Positions 54,981 to 64,000 of a DNA stretch of 64,000 nt are shown here, in pieces (the first letter of the stretch is position 1; each line of letters begins with the position of its first letter). Location: assembly GCA_037447655.1 (NCBI GenBank), contig JBBHKE010001642.1, forward strand, positions 1 through 64,000, written 5' to 3'. The position numbers and the translations under genes are program-made. The notes below the pieces were generated by a model. The model did not search any database. It saw only the letters and a list, made by a program, of their open reading frames with translations, and was not told where the DNA came from. The DNA is from Zygnema cylindricum (taxonomy: Eukaryota; Streptophyta; Zygnematophyceae; Zygnematales; Zygnemataceae).

Positions 54981-55521
54981 CTAAAGATTTCAAATCTCAA
55001 CACTCCTCTAAATCTCTAGACTCAGTTACTCATTTAGTCAAATAGCGTATCTGCAAAACTGCAATTTAGGAGCAGAAAGAGCTTTAGTTAACATGTCAGC
55101 CACCATCTTCTCATCCGGTAAATTACACAATTGAATTACTTTTGCAAGCACTTTTTCTGACAAAGTTAAATCTTACATCCATGTGTTTGCTTTTGAAATG
55201 ATGGTTAGGGTTAGATGCAATTGCAATGGCTGCGTGGATGTCACACAAGATAGCCAGAGGACCAGATTGCATATACCCAAGTCCCTCTAAGACAAACTTG
55301 ACTCATAGGAGCTCATAGAGGGCGGAGGTTTGTTGCCATTTATTCTGACTCCATTGTAGATTGAATTGTGACCTTTTGTAATTTGCTGCTTTAACAACAA
55401 GTTCCATTTCCAATCTGCAGAACAAAACCGGTTGTTGATTTCCGGCTTGACATGTCTCCATAGCTATCATCGCTCCATGGCTTACTTGTCTCTCTCCTTT
55501 TTTGAGTACAAGCTTAAGGTT
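54981..55521 (-). pseudogene. 3' end of copia element F (RNase H, PPT and LTR stub)
   Basis: 54981-55002 is the first 22 bp of a 3' LTR (TGTTGAGATTTGAAATC on the - strand), preceded by the PPT AGATTTAGAGGAG. 55020-55521 is RNase H C-terminus (DEKMVADMLTKALSAP, MESE). It continues at 61831 after removing element G. Confidence 0.82.
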
Positions 55522-55526
55522 TCGAG

Positions 55527-56532
55527 TGCAATTCTGTGTCCTCCATTGGACTACAGAATTCAGGAAGCCTCTAGATAATTGTTAACTAACCCACTTCAAG
55601 CCACAACCACTCCTGCCCAAGAGAGCAAACTGACATTGTGACTACACCCCTGTTCAGCATGGACTCCCTTGAGTCTGTAGCAAAAAGAATCACTAAAAAC
55701 GGCCAACCAGCCGATTAATTATGAGGTGTAAAGATGTCAAGTTTTACAAACTCTCAAAATGGAGAGAGGTCACTACCTACCAAATTCTCTAAGTCCTAAA
55801 CCCCTCTCACAACCCTTATCTACTGACGTACGAACGAATCAAATGACTGTAGGGTACACAAAGGTACTACGGCCGATGTACTTTTTGAACGGCCTGTGTA
55901 CGGGAAGGCCATTGAGTGGACGCGTGTCCACTTTTAACTCGTCCTTATGTTCTCCGGAATTCTTGCAACCAAATGTTATCCCTCCACGTGGTGCCACGTT
56001 ATGCCACGTCCATAAACGCCAAAGTGACCATTCCGCGATCTTGGCAGTGATATATGCCGTTGGATTAAATCCAACATTAAATGTCAGCCGTCAAAACAAA
56101 TGTCCGATTCATTTGTTTCGTGCGAGATAATGTTCGCACTATATAACATTGTGTTCTATGTTCTTTCGTTCGTCATTCGGTTAATCGAATTCATGGTCTT
56201 TGCACATTTTAAATAATTATCAAACCTAATGTATCCTAACGGACTTCTACAACAGACTGGTTAGAGTTAACGGCTACGCCGCGCTCTGCAGGTTAGAGGT
56301 TCGGGTCGTGCCAGACTCAACCTTTTGTTGAGAGTGACATAAGTCACTCTTAAGTCCTTCTTTCTGAGCTAGGACAGCCATGGCTCAACCACCATCTCTA
56401 TCCCTCAGTGACTACAACAAGTATGGTGGGTAGAGAGAGGAGGTGGAGGCAGGCTGTTCGCCTTTTTCTTTCCCTATTTGTACTGAACTATTTAGACCTA
56501 AAAAATACCATATAAATCTAATAATTTCAACA
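55527..56532 (-). mobile_element. 3' LTR of element G
   Basis: TGTTGAAATTATTAG (right) to ACACAGAATTGCA (left). tRNA-like module at about 56232-56330 with B-box-like GGTTCGGGTC. CACGCGTCC and CACGTGG boxes near 55920 and 55985. Confidence 0.93.
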
Positions 56533-56589
56533 CTCCCCTTATTTTCTAGTCTAACTTTAACTTCAGTCCACACTTTTCTATACAATATT

Positions 56590-58180
56590 TTAACTTGGGA
56601 GAAGGCACTGGTTTGTTATCATATCAGCCACCATTTCCTCATCTAATTTATATACAAGATTCAGAATCTTATTCTCAAAATTTTCTGTCACAAAACTCAA
56701 CGTTATGTCCATATGCTTAGCTTTGGAATGATGTTTTGGATTAGCTGCAATTGGAATGGCAGCTTGATTATCACAAAACACCTCATGCACCCCCTTCTTC
56801 ATATACCGCAGTTCTTGCAACACTGACTTGACCCACATCAACTCTTTCACAGCAGAACAAGAGGCCATGTACTCAGCCTCCATAGTAGACCGAGCACCTT
56901 CCCCCACATACAACACATACCCAGAAGTGCATCTTCAGATAGGTGCATCCCAATAACTAACATCACTACAAGTAGTGATGTGAGTGTGCTCCCCTCCCAA
57001 ATGCAACCATAACTCTCTGGTTCCCACCAGATATCTCATGACTCTCTTGGCTGCCTCTTAGTCTCTTTTCGTAGGATCATTAAGACTCCTTCTGAGTACT
57101 CCAACTGTTGCCGCTATGTCCAGTCTGGTACAGTTCATAAAATAGATCAAACTTCTTACGCTCTATCTATAATGGATAGACTTCATAAACGTTTTCTCCT
57201 CTGGACTCATCTGATCATCTAAGATCATCACTCCTCCTTTACACTTCCATCTATTACTTTTAACAAGTCCATGGGAGTGGTACAACAGTTAGCATTTTCC
57301 ATCTGGAATTTCTCAAGCATATTACCTATTGCTTCTTTCTGAGTAAGTGTGATGATCCTTTTCCCCCTATCTCTTTCCATTTGGATCCCCAAAATGTATT
57401 TTGCCTCCCTAAATCCTTCATATCAAATCTGCTTCTAAGATCTTTCTTTAATTTATTGATCTTTTCCAATAACTTACTTAACACCAGCAGATCATCCACA
57501 TGAATTGCAATAAAAATGACACCATTCTCATCCTCAAACATATAGATAGAATGATCAGAGCTGATCTGGATATATCCCAGACCAGTGAGAAACTCATCTA
57601 GTTTTTTATTCTAGTGGTAAGGAGCCTTCTTAAGTCCATACAAGGACTCTATGAGCGACTTTGCTCTCTTCCCCATTCTCCACGAATCCCTTCGGTTGCC
57701 GTATGAAGATTTCTTCCTCTAACTCACCATTGAGAAATGCGGTCTTACTATTCATCTAATGAATTTCCATGTCTTTTGCTGCTGCTAGACTGAGGAGAAT
57801 CCTTACTGATGGGAACCGAACAACTAGAGCAAACGTCTCCTTATAGTCAATCCCCTCTTTTTGGGTGAACCCCTTTGCTACCAAACGAGCTTTATATCTC
57901 TTAATGGTATTATTTAGGTTTAGTTTTAGTTTAAATACCCATTAATAGCTAGTAGGTTTTCTGTCTGGAGGAAAATCCGCTAGTTCCCAAGTATTTGCTT
58001 CCATGATGGAAGCCATCTCATCATTTATGGCTCTAATCCATCTATCTTTTTTTGAGCTATTCACTGCCTCCAAGTATGACTGAGGCTCATCAGGATGAGA
58101 TAGCTTAGTTACCTTATGAGCAGCTTGTTTCTCTTGAATCCTTTTGCTGCTCCTTCTCCCTCCCTCAAACTCTGAAGCTT
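56590..58180 (-). pseudogene. RT-RNase H of element G, degenerate
   Basis: RNase H piece 56590-56916 (TMEAEYMASCSAVKELMWVKS, CDNQAAIPIA). RT piece 57326-57541 has FIAIHVDDLLVLSK (HVDD in place of YVDD). Scattered RT fragments reach 58000. Multiple stops and shifts. Confidence 0.85.
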
Positions 58181-58223
58181 GAATGGAAAGAAGTCTCGGG
58201 TTTCTCTTTATTGTCTCATCGCC

Positions 58224-59510
58224 TCACGTATTGATGGAAGCCGCTTCTCGTTCCTTCTCTTCTGTCTCCTTGAAGTCCATAGAAATATGTGAGGTGTCCG
58301 GTAGATCTCTTGTATCTTGGATCTCCCCTGAATCTGCAATCACTGTTTCACTCATGTCTTTTTCGGGAAAGGCAAGACTATCCTCGCTTATAGACTCAAA
58401 ACGGATTTTAATCTTTTTGGTATATTTGAAGGGGTCAAATGACTTCCCTTCGTCCATGACAACTTGGTGTTTAACCAAAATAATATCTTGCTTTGCTAAG
58501 TTATAGACAGTATATTCTTTGACATCCTCATCATATCCTACAAAGTATCCAGGTTTTCCCATAGAATCTAGTTTCGTGTTTTCCTTATCCGTATCAAGAC
58601 TTTAAACTTGGCTACCGAATACTTTAAGGTGTGAGATATCTGGTTTCCTTCTAACCCATCTCTCATAAGGTGTGATTTCCTTTACGGCCAAGGTAAGGAC
58701 TCTATTCTTAATGTAGTTGGCACAATTCATGGCTTGTGCCCAAAATCTCTTTCCCATTTTCTTGTCAGCCAACATACTACATACACTATCTTTTATTGTT
58801 CGGATCAATCTTTTAGCTACCCCATTTTGTTCTAGGTTATATGGTACAGTTTTCTGGTGATGAACTCCCTCATCGTTCAAATATTCCTCAAACTGGTTAG
58901 AGGTATATTCTCCCCCATAATCACTCATTATTCTCTTAATGAGGGTTCCATGCAACTTCTCACTCCAGGCTATATATTCTTTGAAGTAAGTTGGTTTTGC
59001 AGACTTTGTTTTAGGATGTAGACTCTAGAGTACCTAGACTAGTCATCGGTTATTATTAACACAAGCCTCTTCTCTCCAACCGAAGGTACTCTTGCAGGTC
59101 CACAGATATCTATGTGGACTAGATCTAGTTTCTTTTCTCCCCTATATGTGGTGGCTTTGGGAAAAGGAAGTTTGTGGGCTTTTCCTTGAGCAGATCCACT
59201 ACAATCATCCACCATTTCATCATCACCAAACTAAATGCCTTCTACTCCACCAAGCTTCTTCATTTCCCTCAACCTATCAAAATGCACATGCCCCAACCGC
59301 TTATGCCAAATCATCATTTTTGGAACTCCAACATAATAAACATTTTTCTTTTCATTACTCAAGTTAAGCCTAAACATGCCTTGGCTTCCCTTATCTACAG
59401 TGAAGTAGACTTCATCCCCATACTTAGCTGCAAAGACTCCTTTTCTAGTGAAGGTATCAAACTCTTTGTCATCTAACACAAACGTAGAAACAAGATTTTT
59501 ACTCAGCTAA
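58224..59510 (-). pseudogene. GAG-pre-integrase and integrase of element G
   Basis: 59231-59479 reads MIWHKRLGHVHFDRLREM. The core (58602-58955) has SDYGGEYTSNQFEEY, HQKTVPYNLEQNGVAKRL (E conserved, PEQ changed to LEQ) and FWAQAMNCANYIKNR. The C-terminal region (58224-58562) has YFVGYDEDVKEYTVYNL. Broken between these blocks. Confidence 0.86.
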
Positions 59511-59559
59511 GGAATGTAGAGTACATATAAGAATGTGAGTATAAAAGTCTTACCCTCCA

Positions 59560-60837
59560 CTAAGACTTCACATCTACTGACCCCACTAGATCTGTGGTAA
59601 CCACTCTCCCATCCCCATACTCTATCTCTACAGTAGGGATCTTTTTTAGCTTAGTGAAGTGGTCATCATCACGACACGTATGCATGGATGCACCTGAGTC
59701 GATGATCCATCCTTGTTGTGGAGCATCCCGAATTGCTCCAAGGGCACATTTCTGTCTTTGAGGGATCTCATTCTCCTCCAGAATCTCGTCAAGGAGAAGC
59801 TCCCCATCCTCCTCTAAGGACTCGTCCTCGGTTTCTCCTATCACTTTTCTGACCATAAGTGCCTTTTTGTTTCCTCCGGAAGAACCCCCTCCACGGTTCT
59901 CTTTGAGCCTCTGCTCTGATAGTTTGACACAATCCGCGATGAAGTGTCTCGGCTTTTTGCAAAAATGACAAAGGCCCTTTGGGGGCCTTCGTCCTCCAGG
60001 CTGATCTCTTTCCCCTTTGAAGGGTTTCTTCGGGTCCTTCCCCCATCGGTCTCCTCCTTCAGCTAGAGCTTGAATGCTCTTTCCTCCTCTCATAATCTCC
60101 ATGGTGTTTTCCTGCACAAGTATCATCCGGACCACTGTATTCCACTTCCATGAACTATATGTCATTTTGTGTACTCGGTACACTATGTTGCCGTACTCGT
60201 TTGGTAACTTCATGATGAGAGTGTTAACTTTCATCTTCATTGTACCTGTCCACCCATCACTTTCCATCTCCATATACAAACAAGAAAGATCATGTAAGTG
60301 TAACTCGCTAACTTTTGCTCAGCCAACTGAAGCTCGTTGCTCAACCAACAGGAGCTCCTGAATAGTACCAGCTCTATAGATCTCTATCAAACTCACCCAC
60401 AACTCCTCGACCTTGTAAATGTGAAGGTGAGGGGTGGCCAAAGCTTGAGTGAGGTGCCTAAGAATGAAGTTCTTTGCAACCATGTTAACGTCTTCCCACA
60501 TTGGAGTATCATTCTCCATAGTCTTCATGGCCGCCGCTTCCGGTGCCGTGGTAATAGGAGTGAGGGGTGTCTCCATTTCTTTCCCCTTTTCGGACACACT
60601 ACTGTCCCCATCATTTGCCTCCCCCGCTGAAGCAGTCGCTACTGTAGAAAACCTTACTCTTATAAATCCTGGTGGAATTCCCGAAGGTGGATGTTTCACT
60701 TGTCCACTGACGATACCCCAGTATCGTTTTTCGCACAAAGCCCCCATCATCATGGCTTCCAAATAGATGAACCAAGATCTATTGAAGGTGGGCACCATAA
60801 TATGTGGGCCCATAACCTGCAATTCTGTGTCCTCCAT
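59560..60837 (-). pseudogene. Gag and protease of element G
   Basis: The frame 60319-60837 starts inside the LTR: MEDTELQ, then VMGPHIMVPTFN over and past the PBS, followed by MWEDVNMVAKNFILRHLTQ. After one frame break near 60300, 59560-60279 carries the rest of gag, a zinc knuckle CHFCKKPRHFIADC (C-x2-C-x4-H-x4-C intact), a Gly/Ser linker, an acidic stretch and the protease motif WIIDSGASMHTC with DSGA intact. The - strand frame 59789-60046 is a shadow. It needs only the one frame correction to be continuous. Confidence 0.88.
60806..60817 (-). other. Primer-binding site of element G
   Basis: GGTTATGGGCCC on the - strand, directly following LTR end AATTGCA. Perfect half-tRNA initiator-Met type; read in frame as V-M-G-P. 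Confidence 0.85.
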
Positions 60838-61825
60838 TGGACTACAGAATTCAGGAAGCCTCTAAATAGTTTTTAACTAACCCACTTCAAGCCACAACCA
60901 TTGCTGCCCTAGAGAGCAAACTGACAGTGTGACTACACCCCTGTTTAGCATGGACTCCCTTGAGTTTGTAGCAAAAAGAATTACTAAAAACAGCCAACCA
61001 GCCGATTAATTATGAGGTGTCAAAGATATCAAGTTTATACAAACTCTCAAAAGGTAGAGAGGTCACTACCTACCAAATTCTCTAAGTCCTAAACCCCTCT
61101 AACAACCCTTATCTACTGACGTACGAACGAATCAAATGACTGTAGGGCACAGAAAGGTACTACAACCGATTTACTTTCTGTACTGCCTGTGTACGGCAAG
61201 GCCATTGAGTGGACGCGTGTCCACTTTTAACTCGTCCTTATGTTCCCCAGAATTCGTGCGACCAAATGTTATCCCTCCACGTGGCGCCACGTCATGCTAC
61301 GTCAAAAAACGCTAAAGTGACCATTCCGCGATCTCGGAAGTGACATACGTCATCGGATTAAATCCAACATTAAATGTCGGCCGTCGAAACAAATGTCCGA
61401 TTCATTTGTTTTGTGCGAGATAATGTTCGCACTATATAACATTTTGTTCTATGTTCTTTCGTTCGTCATTCCGTTAATCGAATTCATGGTCTTAACACAG
61501 AATAAATAATTATCAAACCTAATGTATCCTAACGGACTTCTACGACAGACTAGTTAGAGCTAACGGCTACGCTGGGCTCTACCGATCAGAGGTTCGAGTC
61601 TTGCCAGAATCAACCTTTTGTTGAGAATGACATAAGTCACTCTTAAGTCGTGCCTGCTGAGCTAGGACAACCATGGCCCAACCACCCTCTCTATCCCTCA
61701 GTGACTACAACAAGTATGGTGGGTAGAGAGAGGAGGTGGAGGCAGGCTGTCCGCCTTTTTCTTTCCCTCTTTGTACTGAACTATTTAGACCTATAAAATA
61801 CCATATAAATCTAATAATTTCAACA
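60818..61825 (-). mobile_element. 5' LTR of element G
   Basis: TGTTGAAATTATTAG to ACAGAATTGCA. The gag ATG (60837-60835) is 20 nt before its end. tRNA-like module 61524-61620 (TTAGAGCTAACGG then GGTTCGAGTC). CACGCGTCC, CACGTGGCGCCACGTC boxes at 61214-61292. Confidence 0.94.
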
Positions 61826-61830
61826 TCGAG

Positions 61831-64000
61831 TACATGCAAGATATCTCAACACCTTTTTTGCTGCTTCCTAGTCTACCTTTTTAGGATTCTGCAAACTTCT
61901 ACTCAAGACACCCACAGTTGCTGCAACATCGGGTCTCATACAATTCATAAAATGTATAAGACTTGCAACTACCTGTCTATATGGTTTTAAGGCCATAAAT
62001 TCTTCCTCCTCTGTCTCTAGACTCTCACTAACCATTATCCCTAAATCTAAATCACTTTCTTCCAATTTCTGCCTAAATTCCATGGGAGTTACTGATCCTT
62101 TTACGTATTTCATTTCAGATTTTCCAAGCACATTACCTATTCCTTCTTTCTGAGTCAACATAATCAACCTTTTGTTTCAGTGGCTTTCTACTTGTTTGCC
62201 TAAGATATATTTGGCCTCAAAGAGGTCCTTCATCTCAAACCTAGACCTTAAAGCTGCTTTATTGCGGTTTATCTCATCCATTGACTTACTCATTAGTAAT
62301 AAGTCATCCACATATACAGCAATGTACAGTATCCCATCCTTCCCTTGTTAAACATATACAGAATAATTCGAGCTAATTCTCTTAAAATCTAGCCAGTCAA
62401 AAACTCATCTAACTTTAAATTCCATAGTCCAAGGGCTTGTTTTAGCCCATACAAAGATTTCATCAGTTTACCTACTAATTGTTCCTTTCTTTTTTCTACA
62501 TACATATCACGCTGCTTCATGTTAATGGTGTCTTCTAACTCTCCATGCAAGAAGGGAGTTTTAACATCTATTTTGATGTATTTCCATATTCCTTATAGCC
62601 GATAGACTTAGCAGAATTTTGAGAGTAGAAAATCTAACAATTAGAGAGAAGGTTTCTTCAAAGTTAATACCTTTTTTTTTATTGTATCCTTTAGCCACTA
62701 GTCTGGCCTTATACCTTTCAATAATGTTGTCTGGGTTCAGCTTCACCTTGAAAACCCATTTGCTGCCGATGGCTTTTCTTCTCGGAGGAAGATCCACTAG
62801 CTCTTATGTCTGTGCCTCCATAATAAACTTCATTTCATCCTTCGCCGCCTCGATCCAGTGATTTCTCTCAAGTGATGAAAAGGCCTCTTGAATTGATAAA
62901 GGCTCCCTCTAGCTGCAAAAAAGACAAAATGAAAACTTGCAAGCAGACGGCTGCCAGATCTCTTTCCCCCCGGAATTTTTGAGGATGAAATTGTCGACAA
63001 CCTCTGATTTTCGTGCCTTGTTTGAAACGTGACCTGAGCTTGTAGTGACTGTGTAACACTCTCTTTCGCCTGAGTGGGAACTTTTTGTGAAGCATCCTTT
63101 GAAGGCACCTAGGGAACCGATAGAAGAGATGTCACACTTGCTTGTGAAAAGTAAATTCGCTGTGTATGGTGAAAAATAACATATTTTTGTTTGTCGTTTA
63201 TCGGTTTGTCTACCACTTGAAATAAGTCAAGTGACTTCTTTTCATCTTTAATCTGTATATTCCTAGAGATGATCACTTTTTGCTTTTCAAATACAAATAC
63301 TCTATAGCCTTTTGCATGATCATCATACCCCATAAAAATCCCCGGTAAGCGCTTAGCATCTATTTTCCATCTATCTTGTGGAGTATCTAGAATAAAACAC
63401 TTGCTTCCAAAGATCTTAAAGTGACTAACATCAGGTTTGTCGCCTCTCCAAAGCTCATAAGGTGTAGTGCTAACAGATCTAGATGCAATTCTGTTTTTAA
63501 TTTAAACAGCACAGTTAAGTGCTTCAACCCAGAATTTTAGATCTAGTCCATTATCTGCAAGGATTGACAGAGCACATTTTGTCACTGTCCTATTTAATCT
63601 TTCAAAAACTCCATTTTGTTCCGCTGTATAAGGAACTGTAAGATTGTGGTTGATACCTTGTTGAAGTAGGAACTGTTTGAATTACCTCGATGTGTATTCT
63701 TCGCCGTTGTCCAATCTCAACGCCATGATTGGAACTCCTTGAAGCTTTTCCGCCCACGATTTGTAGTGTTTCAAGTGAGTAAACACTTAAATTTTATGCT
63801 GTATGAAGTAAATTTTGGTGTACCTCGAGTAGTCATTTGTGAATGTGACCATATAGCGAACGCCTCTAGCCGAAGCCACTTGTGAAGGACCGAGAACATC
63901 AGAATGTATTAGCTGCAAAACTTTTTCCGATCTGTGGCCTGTTTCCTGTGGAAATGGCAATCTATGGATCTTGCTAAGTGAACAACCATCACAAGATTTT
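61831..64000 (-). pseudogene. Copia element F pol, runs off the window
   Basis: From left to right (3' to 5'): RNase H (MRPDVAATVGVLSRSLQN, 61868-62167), RT palm remains (62200-62500), RT start KAIGSKWVFKVKLNPDNII (62561-62797), linker SSSKIPGGKRSGSRL (62830-63108), integrase C-terminus DDHAKGYRVFVFEKQK (63109-63333), and broken integrase core up to the GAG-pre-integrase CDGCSLSKIHRLPFP at the edge. Closest relative in the window is the fragment at 1-2041. Several stops. Confidence 0.87.

Larger units (their letters stand above)
55527..61825 (-). mobile_element. Copia element G, nested in F
   Basis: LTRs 60818-61825 (1008 bp, 5') and 55527-56532 (1006 bp, 3'), TSD TCGAG at 55522-55526 and 61826-61830. 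PBS GGTTATGGGCCCAC and PPT AAAATAAGGGGAG are intact. The RNase H frame of F joins correctly when G is removed. gag-protease is fairly well kept, pol is degenerate. Confidence 0.94.

Noticed and set aside
41886-61620. Functional tRNA genes in the LTRs
   Set aside because: D-arm- and T-arm-like segments are visible but no acceptor stem or clear anticodon arm, so I record a tRNA-like module only.

Overview
The window is a repeat-dominated stretch of a plant (streptophyte) nuclear genome. The evidence for a plant is one host gene that I can assemble exon by exon. It lies on the + strand at 20130-25731, has seven GT-AG exons, and encodes a 159-residue chloroplast-targeted 2Fe-2S protein that matches my knowledge of PNSB3/NDF4, a subunit of the chloroplast NDH complex. 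Which plant group this is cannot be told from the sequence.

Almost everything else is transposable-element DNA, chiefly Ty1/copia LTR retrotransposons in several states of decay. From 1 to 8.7 kb there is a broken + strand copia pol, then a - strand gag-only element (C) with its 5' LTR at 7282-8433. C is interrupted by an unclassified 9-bp-TSD insertion and by solo LTRs at 3835-4886 (TSD GGAGT) and 6071-7227 (TSD TAAGT). From 8.7 to 20 kb there are hAT-like elements (9228-9595, 11752-~12375, 18779-19601), a 48-bp tandem repeat, LTR fragments, a 10-N gap and long unassigned AT-rich spacers. The PNSB3 gene occupies 20.1-25.7 kb.

From 27.9 to 48.0 kb there is a nest. A - strand LINE-like reverse transcriptase is split by copia element H/I (28491-45939, TSD CAATA). 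H/I contains gag-only element A (32407-42184), A contains copia element B (35042-40845, TSD GTAAG), and the 5' LTR of H/I also carries solo LTR J (44075-45234, TSD AAAAG). From 48.0 to 64.0 kb there is a truncated LTR (K), copia element E (48688-54980, + strand, no TSD), and copia F on the - strand split by copia G (55527-61825, TSD TCGAG). F runs off the right end.

Three properties unite the copia families. First, the primer-binding site directly after the LTR is GGTTATGGGCCC or a variant, complementary to the anticodon arm of initiator tRNA-Met (half-tRNA priming as in Drosophila copia), not to the tRNA 3' end. Second, the apparent gag start codon lies inside the LTR, 20 to 68 nt before its end, always at a distance of 2 modulo 3, so the PBS is read in frame as (Q/H)-V-M-G. 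Third, LTRs of the A/C/G/H type carry an antisense tRNA-like module. I found no complete, uninterrupted retroelement pol, no confident functional RNA gene and no CRISPR.
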